A stretch of DNA of 64,000 nt, taken from Flavobacterium sp. YJ01 (GTDB lineage: Bacteria > Bacteroidota > Bacteroidia > Flavobacteriales > Flavobacteriaceae). A program made the position numbers and the translations under genes. The notes beneath the pieces were generated by a model, which worked only from the letters and a program-made list of their open reading frames with translations, searched no databases and had not been told where the DNA came from. Shown piece after piece: positions 14,905-23,742 of the stretch (position 1 is its first letter; every line of letters starts with the position of its first letter). The DNA is taken from the NCBI RefSeq assembly GCF_029320955.1, contig NZ_CP119757.1:62001-126000 (forward strand), read 5' to 3'.

Positions 14905-15061
14905 CTTTTGTTGAATTTTTTTATAAATGTATTAAATCTGAACGTATTCTTAAAATAATTTAATTCATAAATTTTATCAAAAAAAAACATTTTCTTAATA
15001 AAATATGATAATTATTTGCATTTGTTTTAAATCTTTAGTTTTTAAAACAAGTTAAAAGAAA

Positions 15062-15095
15062 AAAAAGGCATAATAAATAGATATTATGCCTTTTT
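15062..15095. terminator. Strong hairpin terminator, probably of the ilv operon
   Basis: AAAAAGGCATAATA and TATTATGCCTTTTT form a perfect 14-bp stem with a 6-base loop. The nearest upstream transcription is the minus-strand ilvC, 300 bases away, which would give a long 3' untranslated region; acs diverges from here in the other direction. The acs promoter should lie in 14905-15050, but I see no clear TAnnTTTG match there. Confidence 0.7.
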
Positions 15096-15242
15096 AATTT
15101 AACAAATTTCAATAACAATTAATTTTGTAAAACTGCATTACAAATGCTTTTATACACTTTGAAATAGCAGCATCATTATTAATTACAATAGAAATTTCAA
15201 CAAGTATATTTTATCAAATATACCCCATTATAAGGGATTAGC

Positions 15243-15275
15243 TTCACTTAACTTACTTTTCAGAAGTTAAGTGAA
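15243..15275. repeat. 12-bp perfect inverted repeat in the ilvC 3' region
   Basis: TTCACTTAACTT and AAGTTAAGTGAA, 9-base loop, no T run on either side. A second small inverted repeat (CCCGTA...TACGGG, about 15356-15378) lies between it and ilvC. Together they form a structured 3' untranslated region. Otherwise I see no gene in 15096-15395. Confidence 0.55.
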
Positions 15276-15395
15276 TGCAATATGCATCTATATCTATTAA
15301 TTTTAATAAGTGCTTACTAATTCAAAATATTATAAATCATTGATACAGTGCAAATCCCGTAAAATCGAATTCTACGGGAATTCCCAATTTCTTAA

Positions 15396-16865
15396 TTATC
15401 CAATTTTCTTCATTGCTGTCATAGACTCTCTCAACCAAGCTCCTACTTCTTCGATAGGATGCTGGCGAATTTCTTTGTTTACAGCAATTAATACAGCATT
15501 ATCAACACCGTTTGAAGTTGAAAATGGTTTTCCGATAATGTTAGTTTCAACTTTTTTCATGAATTCAGTCAATAATGGCTTACAAGCATGATCAAATAAA
15601 TAACATCCGTACTCAGCTGTATCAGAAATTACACGGTTCATTTCGAACAATTTCTTTCTTGCGATTGTGTTTGCAATTAATGGCAATTCGTGCAATGACT
15701 CATAGTAAGCTGATTCTTCGATAATTCCAGCTTCTGTCATTGTTTCGAAAGCTAATTCTACACCAGCTTTAACCATTGCAATCATTAATACTCCGTTGTC
15801 AAAATATTCTTGCTCTGAGATTGGAGCTTCTTGTGGAGCTGTTTTTTCGAAGTTTGTTTCTCCAGTTGCAGCTCTCCATTTTAATAAGTTAACATCATCA
15901 TTAGCCCAATCAGCCATCATCGTTCTTGAGAATTCTCCAGAAATGATATCGTCTTGGTGTTTTTGGAATAATGGACGCATGATATCTTTCAATTCTTCAG
16001 CTAATTCGTAAGCTTCAATTTTTGAAGGATTATTTAAACGATCCATCATATTTGTAATACCACCGTGTTTCAAAGCTTCAGTGATAGTTTCCCATCCAAA
16101 CTGAATTAATTTTGAAGCATAAGCAGCATCGATTCCTTTTTCAACCATTTTATCAAAACATAAAATAGATCCAGTTTGCAATAAACCACAAAGAATAGTT
16201 TGCTCACCCATTAAATCTGATTTTACTTCAGCTACGAAAGATGATCTTAAAACTCCAGCTCTATGTCCTCCAGTTGCAACTGCGTAAGCTTTTGCTTGAT
16301 CTAAACCTAAACCGTTTGGATCGTTTTCTGGGTGAACAGCAATAAGAGTTGGAACTCCAAATCCTCTTTTATATTCTTCACGAACCTCAGAACCTGGACA
16401 TTTAGGCGCACACATAATTACAGTGATGTCTTTACGAATTTGCATTCCTTCTTCTACAATGTTGAATCCGTGAGAATAAGCCAAAGTAGAATCTTTTTTC
16501 ATTAATGGCATAATAGCATTTACCACAGCTGTATGTTGTTTGTCTGGTGTAAGGTTACAAACTAAGTCTGCAGTTGGAATCAATTCTTCGTAAGTTCCTA
16601 CTTTGAAACCATTTTCAGAAGCATTTTTAAAAGAAGCTCTTTTTTCAGCAATTGCATCTGCACGTAATGCATAAGAAATATCTAAACCAGAATCTCTCAT
16701 GTTTAATCCTTGATTCAAACCTTGTGCTCCACAACCAACAATTACAACTTTTTTTCCAGCCAATGCTGCAATTCCGTCTGCAAATTCTGATTGCTCCATA
16801 AATTCGCAAACTCCTAATTGTTCTAATTGTAATCTAAGTGGTAATGTATTGAAATAATTTGCCAT
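15396..16865 (-). CDS. ilvC: Ketol-acid reductoisomerase, class II
   Basis: 489 residues, the long E. coli-type (class II) enzyme with a duplicated knotted domain. Converts acetolactate or acetohydroxybutyrate to the dihydroxy acid with NADPH in valine, leucine and isoleucine synthesis. The dinucleotide-binding loop [13 protein letters not shown] is near residue 40; [13 protein letters not shown] and the metal-binding [11 protein letters not shown] and [12 protein letters not shown] follow. It is the last gene of the ilvD-B-N-C run, 61 bases after ilvN. Confidence 0.97.
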   Translation of the reverse strand: MANYFNTLPLRLQLEQLGVCEFMEQSEFADGIAALAGKKVVIVGCGAQGLNQGLNMRDSGLDISYALRADAIAEKRASFKNASENGFKVGTYEELIPTADLVCNLTPDKQHTAVVNAIMPLMKKDSTLAYSHGFNIVEEGMQIRKDITVIMCAPKCPGSEVREEYKRGFGVPTLIAVHPENDPNGLGLDQAKAYAVATGGHRAGVLRSSFVAEVKSDLMGEQTILCGLLQTGSILCFDKMVEKGIDAAYASKLIQFGWETITEALKHGGITNMMDRLNNPSKIEAYELAEELKDIMRPLFQKHQDDIISGEFSRTMMADWANDDVNLLKWRAATGETNFEKTAPQEAPISEQEYFDNGVLMIAMVKAGVELAFETMTEAGIIEESAYYESLHELPLIANTIARKKLFEMNRVISDTAEYGCYLFDHACKPLLTEFMKKVETNIIGKPFSTSNGVDNAVLIAVNKEIRQHPIEEVGAWLRESMTAMKKIG

Positions 16866-16926
16866 TTTTGTTTTAATATTTAATGAAATGAAATTTTATA
16901 ATTGATATATAACTAAGATTTTTTTA

Positions 16927-17448
16927 TTATTTAAAGGTTTCTAACAAAGCAGAAATCTCCATTTTTTGTTTTGAAACTGAAATTCTTCCCGAACGTACAA
17001 ACTGCATAATTCCGTATGGTTTGAATTTTTCGTATAATTCTTCAATTTCAGAACGTCTTCCTGATTTTGAAATCACGAAGAAATCACGAGAAACCGTTAC
17101 AATTGTAGACTGGCTTTCTTTGATGATATTCTGAATTTGTTTCTCGTCAAACAACAAACTTGAAGCAATTTTAAACAGAGCATTTTCTAAGAAAATTGTT
17201 TCTTCATCCGTATGGTAAAATGCTTTTATAACTTCAATTTGTTTTTCAATTTGGCCTACAATATTCTGAACCCACTTCTCTGTAGTATTTACTACAATGA
17301 TAAATCTTGAAACATTCTCTATTTCTGATTCTGAAACATTTAGACTTAATATATTAATGTGACGCTTTAAGAATATTCCAGATATTCTATTCAACAATCC
17401 CACGTTATTTTCTGAGTATACCGATATGGTAAATGTTTTATCTTCCAT
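16927..17448 (-). CDS. ilvN: Acetolactate synthase small (regulatory) subunit
   Basis: 173 residues from ATG 17448. The frame is open further to 17487, but those 13 extra codons fall in a repetitive spacer and the family starts at MEDKTFTISVYSENNVG. The N-terminal ACT domain (about 1-75, NNVGLLNRISGIFLKRHINI) binds valine for feedback inhibition in this family; the C-terminal domain (SGRRSEIEELYEKFKPYGIMQFVRSGRISV) completes the standard form. It works as the partner of the IlvB subunit encoded just upstream. Confidence 0.93.
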   Translation of the reverse strand: MEDKTFTISVYSENNVGLLNRISGIFLKRHINILSLNVSESEIENVSRFIIVVNTTEKWVQNIVGQIEKQIEVIKAFYHTDEETIFLENALFKIASSLLFDEKQIQNIIKESQSTIVTVSRDFFVISKSGRRSEIEELYEKFKPYGIMQFVRSGRISVSKQKMEISALLETFK

Positions 17449-17487
17449 GTAATTTTTGTTTAAAGTTTTTCTTATTTCAGGTTTCAC

Positions 17488-17538
17488 GTTCCAACTTTAA
17501 CTTGAAACTTTTAACCTGAAACTTGAAACTTTTTTTCT
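17488..17538. repeat. Low-complexity spacer ilvB-ilvN
   Basis: Made of near-repeats of ACTTGAAAC/ACTTTTAAC on the plus strand. Similar in style to the spacers of the his operon; the repetitive DNA continues to 17487 and beyond on the left, into the 5' leader of ilvN. Confidence 0.5.
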
Positions 17539-19227
17539 TTAGCTTAATCTAATTTCTGAAACACACGCTCCTGTTGGAATCATTGGAAAAACGTTATTTT
17601 CCTTTTCCACCATGACTTCTAAGAAGTAAGATTCTTTAGAAGCAAGCATTTCTGCTACTGCTTCGTCTAAATCATCGCGACTTGTTACTTTTTTAGATTT
17701 AATATGGTATCCTTCTGCAATGGCAACAAAATTTGGATTAATCATTTTTGTTGACGCATATCGGTTGTCAAAAAACAATTCTTGCCATTGACGCACCATT
17801 CCTAAAAATTCATTATTTAAAATAACAATCTTAACCGGAACTTGAGTTTGGAAAATGGTACCCAATTCCTGAATTGTCATTTGGAAACCACCATCACCAA
17901 TAATCGCTACAACTTCGCGTTCAGGTTTACCCATTTTTGCTCCAATTGCTGCTGGAAGCGCAAATCCCATTGTACCTAATCCTCCAGAAGTGATATTACT
18001 TTTGGTTGAATTGAATTTGGCATAACGACAAGCAAACATTTGGTGTTGTCCAACATCTGAAACGATAATTGCATCTCCTTTTGAATGTTTATTGATCATT
18101 TCGATAGTTTCTCCCATCGAAATTCCCTTGCCGTTTGTTGGATTCAACTCTTCTTTAATTACAGAATTGAATTCAACTTCTCTTAAAGCTTTAAATTCGT
18201 TAAGCCATAAATCATGCGATTTTGCATCTAATAATGGTAATAAAGCAGCCAAAGATTCTTTTACATCTCCTAAAACAGCAACTTCTGTCTTAACGTTTTT
18301 ATCCACTTCAGCAGGATCAATTTCAAAATGAACTACTTTTGCCTGTTTTGCATACGTGTTTAGATTGCCCGTAACACGGTCATCAAAACGCATTCCGAAA
18401 GCAATCAAAACATCACATTCGTTAGTTAATAAATTAGGTGCATAATTTCCGTGCATTCCTAACATTCCCACATTTAACGGGTGATCTGTCGGTAAAGCTG
18501 AAAGTCCTAAAATAGTCCATGCAGACGGAATTCCAGATTTTTCAATTACCGCTTTAAATTCTTCTTCTGCTTTTCCAAGTATAATTCCTTGTCCAAAAAC
18601 GATTAATGGCTTTTTTGCATTATTGATCAAAGCAGCAGCTTCAGCAACTTTTTCTAAATTTAATTTCGGAACTGGAACATAACTTCTAATTCCAGTGCAT
18701 TTTTCATAACTAAAATCAAACTCATCAAATTGAGCATTTTTAGTAATATCAATCAATACAGGTCCTGGACGTCCAGAACGAGCAATGTAAAATGCTTTTG
18801 CAATAATTTCAGGAATTTGAGAAGCTTCAGTTACCTGAAAATTCCATTTAGTAACCGGAGTTGAAATTCCGATAATATCCGTTTCCTGAAATGCATCAGA
18901 ACCTAATAAATGTCTTCCAACTTGTCCTGTAATACAAACCATTGGAGTTGAATCAATCTGAGCATCAGCGATTCCCGTAACTAAATTAGTTGCTCCTGGT
19001 CCAGAAGTAGCAATTGCTACTCCTACTTTTCCTGTAGCTCTTGCATAACCTTGAGCTGCATGCGTTGCACCTTGTTCGTGACGTACTAAAACGTGGTGTA
19101 ACTGATCTTGAAATTTATATAACTCGTCGTAAACTGGCATGATTGCTCCACCTGGATAACCATAAACCAAATCTACTCCTTCTTCTAACAAACATCTTAT
19201 AACGGCTTCTGCCCCTGATATTCTCAT
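17539..19227 (-). CDS. ilvB: Acetolactate synthase large (catalytic) subunit
   Basis: 562 residues from ATG 19227 (MRISGAEAVIRCLLEEGVD). The frame can be extended to a TTG at 19257, but that lies inside the hairpin between ilvD and ilvB and is not the family start. Thiamine diphosphate enzyme condensing pyruvate with pyruvate or 2-oxobutyrate. The catalytic Glu is in VRHEQGATHAAQGYARATG, the ThDP/Mg site is GDGGFQMTIQELGTI followed by LNN, and an FAD-binding middle domain is present. Pairs with IlvN encoded downstream. Confidence 0.96.
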   Translation of the reverse strand: MRISGAEAVIRCLLEEGVDLVYGYPGGAIMPVYDELYKFQDQLHHVLVRHEQGATHAAQGYARATGKVGVAIATSGPGATNLVTGIADAQIDSTPMVCITGQVGRHLLGSDAFQETDIIGISTPVTKWNFQVTEASQIPEIIAKAFYIARSGRPGPVLIDITKNAQFDEFDFSYEKCTGIRSYVPVPKLNLEKVAEAAALINNAKKPLIVFGQGIILGKAEEEFKAVIEKSGIPSAWTILGLSALPTDHPLNVGMLGMHGNYAPNLLTNECDVLIAFGMRFDDRVTGNLNTYAKQAKVVHFEIDPAEVDKNVKTEVAVLGDVKESLAALLPLLDAKSHDLWLNEFKALREVEFNSVIKEELNPTNGKGISMGETIEMINKHSKGDAIIVSDVGQHQMFACRYAKFNSTKSNITSGGLGTMGFALPAAIGAKMGKPEREVVAIIGDGGFQMTIQELGTIFQTQVPVKIVILNNEFLGMVRQWQELFFDNRYASTKMINPNFVAIAEGYHIKSKKVTSRDDLDEAVAEMLASKESYFLEVMVEKENNVFPMIPTGACVSEIRLS

Positions 19228-19240
19228 AGTATATTGTTTT

Positions 19241-19276
19241 TCAAGAATCAATTTCAATTTTTTAATTGATTCTTGA
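19241..19276. repeat. 13-bp perfect hairpin between ilvD and ilvB
   Basis: TCAAGAATCAATT and AATTGATTCTTGA with a 10-base loop fill the gap, ending 14 bases before the ilvB ATG. No T run, so it is more likely an mRNA stability or translation element than a terminator. Confidence 0.6.
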
Positions 19277-19292
19277 TATTATTGTTTTAAAA

Positions 19293-20966
19293 TTAATTAT
19301 CGGTAACGCAACCTGTAGAAGCGCTTGACACCGATCTAGCGTATTTAAGCAAAACTCCTCTGTCAACTTTTAAAGCTGGCTTAACCCAAGCTGCTTTTCT
19401 AGCTGCAAATTCTTCGTCAGATATCTTCAGATCGATTGTATTTTTCACAGCATCGATAGCGATCATATCTCCATCTTTTACTAGTGCAATACCTCCACCG
19501 TCATATGCTTCTGGTGTAACGTGACCTACCACGAAACCGTGCGAACCGCCCGAGAATCTACCGTCTGTAATTAGTGCACAACTGCTTCCTAATCCAGCAC
19601 CAATAATAGCAGATGTAGGCTTCAGCATTTCAGGCATTCCCGGACCACCTTTTGGTCCACAACCTCTGATGACGACTACATTACCTGGTTTAATCTTTCC
19701 GGCTTGAAGACCTGGAATTACTTCAAATTCACCTTCAAAAACTACAGCTGGCCCTTCGAAATATTCTCCTTCTTTACCGCTGATTTTTGCTACAGCACCT
19801 TCAGAAGCAAGATTTCCGTATAAAACCTGAATATTTCCTGTTGGTTTTAATGCTTTTTGAATTTCGTGGATAACTTCTTGTCCGTCTTGTAAATCTGGAG
19901 TCGAAGCTAAATTTTCAGCAACTGTTTTTCCTGTTACAGTTAAACAATCTCCGTGAATCAATCCAACTTTCAATAAATATTTCATTACTCCCGGAATACC
20001 TCCAACTTCATGAATATCTTCCATCATATATTTACCACTTGGTTTCATGTCGGCAAGAACTGGTGTTCTATCATTAATCGCCTGAAAATCATCCAAAGTA
20101 ATTGTGATACCAACAGAATGTGCCATTGCAATTAAGTGCATAACAGCGTTTGTAGAACCTCCTAAAACCGCTACAATTGTAATAGCATTTTCGAAAGCTT
20201 TACGAGTCATAATATCTCTTGGCTTAATATCTTTTTCTAATAAAATTTTAATTGCAGCTCCTGCAGCAAGACATTCGTCTCTTTTTTCCTGACTTAAAGC
20301 AGGGTTTGAAGAACTGTAAGGCATACTCATTCCTAATGCTTCAATTGCAGAAGACATTGTATTTGCAGTATACATACCACCGCAAGCACCAGCTCCTGGA
20401 CAAGCATTTTGAATAACACCTTTGAAATCTTCTGGAGTAATTTCGCCTTTTACTTTTTTTCCTAAAGCTTCAAAAGCAGAAACGATATTTAAAGATTCTC
20501 CCTTCCATTTTCCAGAGTGAATTGAACCTCCATAAACCATCATCGACGGACGATTTAATCTTCCCATTGCGATTAACGCTCCAGGCATATTTTTATCACA
20601 GCCAGGAATTGCAATAATACTATCGTACCATTGTGCTCCAGCAACTGTTTCGATAGAATCTGCGATTACATCACGAGAAACTAATGAATAACGCATTCCT
20701 TCAGTTCCGTTAGAAATACCGTCACTAACACCAATGGTATTAAAAATAAGTCCGACAAGATCTGCATCCCAAACACCTTTTTTAACATCTTTTGCTAAAT
20801 CGTTCAAGTGCATGTTGCAAGTATTACCATCGTAACCCATGCTCACAATTCCAACTTGTGCTTTTTTTAAATCTTCTTCAGTTAAACCAATTCCGTACAA
20901 CATCGCTTGCGCGGCAGGCTGTGTTTGATCTTGGGTGATGGTCTTGCTGTACTTATTTAATTCCAT
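19293..20966 (-). CDS. ilvD: Dihydroxy-acid dehydratase
   Basis: 557 residues, normal length. Fe-S dehydratase making the 2-keto acids of valine and isoleucine synthesis. Cluster cysteines are visible in PGCDKNMPG and [16 protein letters not shown]; the C-terminal [19 protein letters not shown] is the usual active-site region. First structural gene after the leader peptide and attenuator at 21002-21124, hence probably controlled by branched-chain aminoacyl-tRNA levels. Confidence 0.97.
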   Translation of the reverse strand: MELNKYSKTITQDQTQPAAQAMLYGIGLTEEDLKKAQVGIVSMGYDGNTCNMHLNDLAKDVKKGVWDADLVGLIFNTIGVSDGISNGTEGMRYSLVSRDVIADSIETVAGAQWYDSIIAIPGCDKNMPGALIAMGRLNRPSMMVYGGSIHSGKWKGESLNIVSAFEALGKKVKGEITPEDFKGVIQNACPGAGACGGMYTANTMSSAIEALGMSMPYSSSNPALSQEKRDECLAAGAAIKILLEKDIKPRDIMTRKAFENAITIVAVLGGSTNAVMHLIAMAHSVGITITLDDFQAINDRTPVLADMKPSGKYMMEDIHEVGGIPGVMKYLLKVGLIHGDCLTVTGKTVAENLASTPDLQDGQEVIHEIQKALKPTGNIQVLYGNLASEGAVAKISGKEGEYFEGPAVVFEGEFEVIPGLQAGKIKPGNVVVIRGCGPKGGPGMPEMLKPTSAIIGAGLGSSCALITDGRFSGGSHGFVVGHVTPEAYDGGGIALVKDGDMIAIDAVKNTIDLKISDEEFAARKAAWVKPALKVDRGVLLKYARSVSSASTGCVTDN

Positions 20967-21001
20967 TATTCTTTTTTATTTTTAATTTTTTATTCAAAAA
21001 A

Positions 21002-21026
21002 AAACCTTCCAGTATTTGGAAGGTTT
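21002..21026 (-). terminator. ilv attenuator terminator
   Basis: On the minus strand AAACCTTCC, a 7-base loop, GGAAGGTTT followed by a run of nine T (21004-20996). It lies 24 bases after the leader peptide stop and 36 bases before ilvD, the position of a transcription attenuator. Confidence 0.8.
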
Positions 21027-21049
21027 GTAATATAGTTTTTCAATTATAT

Positions 21050-21124
21050 TTATAACATTCCCGATGCAGATGTGTGAATCACATTGAGAACAACGACAGA
21101 AGTAATAATAATTGAGATTTGCAT
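21050..21124 (-). CDS. ilvL: ilv operon leader peptide
   Basis: 24 codons, ATG at 21124 to TAA at 21050-21052. The product begins MQISIIITSVVVLNVIHTS: ten of residues 3-16 except S, T and N are Ile, Val or Leu, including III and VVV runs. It is followed by a terminator and then ilvD. Known leader peptides of ilv operons work by ribosome stalling at such codons when charged tRNA is scarce, which prevents terminator formation. A -7 promoter element lies 22 bases upstream of the ATG. The call rests on composition and position, which are both strong. Confidence 0.85.
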   Translation of the reverse strand: MQISIIITSVVVLNVIHTSASGML

Positions 21125-21145
21125 CGCTTATTTTTTTTAGTGTTA

Positions 21146-21153
21146 CAAAAGTA
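21146..21153 (-). promoter_or_regulatory. Candidate -7 promoter element of the ilv leader
   Basis: Minus-strand TACTTTTG matches TAnnTTTG, placed to start transcription about 15 bases before the leader ATG. Confidence 0.55.
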
Positions 21154-21235
21154 AATAAACTTTAGAAACTAAAAAAATAAAATCTCAACATTTCAAATAC
21201 TTCTTGTGATTATCTTCACTTTTTAACAAAAAATA

Positions 21236-22354
21236 TTAAACAATTGTCGATTGCCCAATACTAACATTATCATTATTGAAATACAGTAAATCGTCTTTAC
21301 TGAAAATAAAATTAGAAACAAACTCTCCTACTTCATTTGTACCGAATTTAGAATCTGGTTTCAAATCAACTGTAACTACTTTGTATTCAATTGCTTTTTC
21401 TACTGCTTTATAAATAACATTAGCTTCTTTAGTTAACCCAAAATGCTCTAACAAAAGCGCCGCTGCTAAAATCGAAGCAATAGGATTGGCAATATTTTTA
21501 CCTTTTGCTTGCGGATACGATCCGTGAATTGGCTCAAACAAAGCATTTTTTTCTCCTAAAGATACAGATGGCAATAATCCAATTGAACCTGTAATTACAC
21601 TTGCTTCATCTGATAAAATATCTCCAAACAAATTCTCAGTCAAAATCACATCAAATTGTTTCGGATTCAAAATCAGCTGCATTGCTGCGTTATCAACAAA
21701 TAAGAAATCAAGTTTAACATCTGGATAATTTTCGCTCACTTTCTGAACTACTTTTCTCCACAATCTAGAAGTTTCTAAAACATTTGCTTTGTCAACCATT
21801 GTTAGCTTTTTGCGTCGTTTTTGTGCCGATTGAAAAGCTAGATGTGCAATTCTAGTAATTTCTTCTTCTGAATATTCACATAAATCTGAAGCGTGTGTCC
21901 CTTCTTCATTTAGTGTTTTAGTTCCAAAATAAGCTCCACCAGTTAATTCTCTAAAAATGGTAAAATCAGCTCCTTCAATAATTTCTCTTTTTAAAGGAGA
22001 AGATTCTATTAAGGCTTTATAAGGTTTTATAGGACGGATATTAGCAAATAAGCCTAATTCTTTTCGCAGTTTCAGTAATCCTTGCTCCGGACGGACTTTT
22101 GCATTCGGATTGTTATCATATTTAGGATCTCCAATTGCACCAAGCAAAACTGCATCTGTATTTAAGCACAGATTGAGCGTTTGTTCCGGTAAAGGACTTC
22201 CTGTTTTATCGATAGCAACCGCTCCCATTAGGGCTTCTTCAAAAACAAATTCGTGATTGTACACTTCGCCAATGGCATACAAAGCTTTTTTAGCTTGTAA
22301 AATTACTTCAGGCCCAATTCCATCTCCTGGTAAAACTGCAATTTTTAAATTCAT
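21236..22354 (-). CDS. leuB: 3-isopropylmalate dehydrogenase
   Basis: 372 residues. Oxidative decarboxylation of 3-isopropylmalate in leucine synthesis, NAD and Mg dependent. Starts MNLKIAVLPGDGIGPEV; carries NIRPIKPY, the substrate-binding helix region RIAHLAFQSAQKRRKK, TMVDKANVLETSRLWR, the metal Asp residues in NLFGDILSDEASVI, and EPIHGSYPQAKGKNIANP. It follows leuA by 57 bases. leuC and leuD, which supply its substrate, are not in this window. Confidence 0.96.
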   Translation of the reverse strand: MNLKIAVLPGDGIGPEVILQAKKALYAIGEVYNHEFVFEEALMGAVAIDKTGSPLPEQTLNLCLNTDAVLLGAIGDPKYDNNPNAKVRPEQGLLKLRKELGLFANIRPIKPYKALIESSPLKREIIEGADFTIFRELTGGAYFGTKTLNEEGTHASDLCEYSEEEITRIAHLAFQSAQKRRKKLTMVDKANVLETSRLWRKVVQKVSENYPDVKLDFLFVDNAAMQLILNPKQFDVILTENLFGDILSDEASVITGSIGLLPSVSLGEKNALFEPIHGSYPQAKGKNIANPIASILAAALLLEHFGLTKEANVIYKAVEKAIEYKVVTVDLKPDSKFGTNEVGEFVSNFIFSKDDLLYFNNDNVSIGQSTIV

Positions 22355-22411
22355 AATCCCTCGCTATTTTATGTCTTTAAATCCTTATTGTTCCTAACTT
22401 ATTTTTTAATA

Positions 22412-23593
22412 TTAACTTCTGATTAAATCTCCTTCTATTTTAGAAGCTTCAATAATTTGATGAATATCTTCGTCTAAAACTTCTTTTTTGATATCTGCGA
22501 ATTTCAAGAATTCAACATAAACGATATCCAATTGTACTTTTGTCAATTCGTAACCAACTTTTTTAGCTCTATAAGCCAAAGCCGCTCTTCCGCTTCTAGC
22601 TGTCAAAATAATTGAAGATTCATTTACTCCAACATCTAGCGGATCCATAATTTCGTAAGTTGCTCTGTTTTTAATTACACCATCTTGGTGAATTCCAGAA
22701 CTGTGTGCAAAAGCATTTGCTCCAACGATAGCTTTATTTGGCTGTACAATCATTCCCATACTTTCAGAAACCAAACGACTCATTTCGTTTAATTCTCTAG
22801 TATTAATGTTTGTATCTAAGTTTAAGTAAGGATGCTGCTTGAAAATCATAACCACTTCTTCAAGCGCAGTATTTCCAGCTCTTTCACCAATACCATTAAT
22901 AGTACACTCAATTTGTCTTGCACCATTTATAGCTCCTGCGATTGAGTTTGCAGTTGCCATTCCTAAATCATTATGACAGTGGCATGAAAGGATTACGTTT
23001 TCGATTCCTTTTACGTTTTCTTTAAGGTATTTAATCTTAGCTCCATATTCTTCTGGAAGGCAATATCCTGTTGTATCAGGAATATTTAATACAGTTGCAC
23101 CAGATTTAATCACTTCCTCACAAACTTTTGCTAAGAATGCATTGTCTGTTCTACCTGCGTCTTCTGCGTAGAATTCTACATCTTCTACATACGATTTTGC
23201 GTGTGCTACAGCATATTTTGCTCTTGCAATAATATCTTCAGGCGTAGTTTGTAATTTGTGGAGGATATGAGATTGTGAAGTTCCGATTCCAGTATGGATT
23301 CTAGGTTTCTTAGCATGCTTTAAGGCAGCTGCAGCAACATCAATGTCGTTTTTTACGGCTCTTGTTAGTCCGCAGACCGTTGCATTTTCTACAATTTTAC
23401 AAATCTCAGAGACCGATAAAAAATCGCCTGGACTTGACACAGGAAAGCCTGCTTCGATAATGTCAACTCCCATTTTGTCTAGTCGTTCTGCGATAACTAA
23501 TTTTTGCTTAGTATCTAACTTACATCCTGGAACTTGTTCACCATCTCGCAAAGTGGTGTCAAAAATTTGAACTTTCTCTCTATTCATATTCAT
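22412..23593 (-). CDS. leuA: 2-isopropylmalate synthase, short form without regulatory domain
   Basis: 393 residues. The HMGL-like barrel is complete: [12 protein letters not shown] at the start, [17 protein letters not shown] for metal binding, [15 protein letters not shown] and [12 protein letters not shown]. It ends about 130 residues before the usual LeuA, so the C-terminal leucine-binding allosteric domain is absent; the enzyme should not be leucine-inhibited in the classical way. Two in-frame ATGs (23593 and 23587) are possible starts. Sequence alone cannot fully exclude a related acyl-CoA condensing enzyme (homocitrate or citramalate synthase), but linkage to leuB favours LeuA. Confidence 0.88.
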   Translation of the reverse strand: MNMNREKVQIFDTTLRDGEQVPGCKLDTKQKLVIAERLDKMGVDIIEAGFPVSSPGDFLSVSEICKIVENATVCGLTRAVKNDIDVAAAALKHAKKPRIHTGIGTSQSHILHKLQTTPEDIIARAKYAVAHAKSYVEDVEFYAEDAGRTDNAFLAKVCEEVIKSGATVLNIPDTTGYCLPEEYGAKIKYLKENVKGIENVILSCHCHNDLGMATANSIAGAINGARQIECTINGIGERAGNTALEEVVMIFKQHPYLNLDTNINTRELNEMSRLVSESMGMIVQPNKAIVGANAFAHSSGIHQDGVIKNRATYEIMDPLDVGVNESSIILTARSGRAALAYRAKKVGYELTKVQLDIVYVEFLKFADIKKEVLDEDIHQIIEASKIEGDLIRS

Positions 23594-23622
23594 TAATTTA
23601 ATGTAATTTCACATCTTGATAA

Positions 23623-23630
23623 CAAATATA
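23623..23630 (-). promoter_or_regulatory. Candidate -7 promoter element of leuA
   Basis: Minus-strand TATATTTG, 30 bases upstream of the leuA ATG. Just upstream lie two dyads, GTACT-5-AGTAC (23635-23649) and TTCATT-2-AATGAA (about 23654-23667), which could be operators for leuA or the divergent gene. Confidence 0.5.
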
Positions 23631-23742
23631 TATTGTACTATCGCAGTACGAAATTCATTTTAATGAAATTATACTGTTCATAAAACGATTTATACCTTAT
23701 TAAAAACTTAATTATCAATAAGTTACATTATTATTTTTTACA

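Noticed and set aside
14905..15061. Small RNA or leader peptide upstream of acs
   Set aside because: Only AT-rich sequence; no short frame with biased codons and no second hairpin next to the gene start.
17449..17487. N-terminal extension of ilvN by 13 codons
   Set aside because: The extra residues come from the repetitive ilvB-ilvN spacer and the ACT domain starts at the ATG at 17448.
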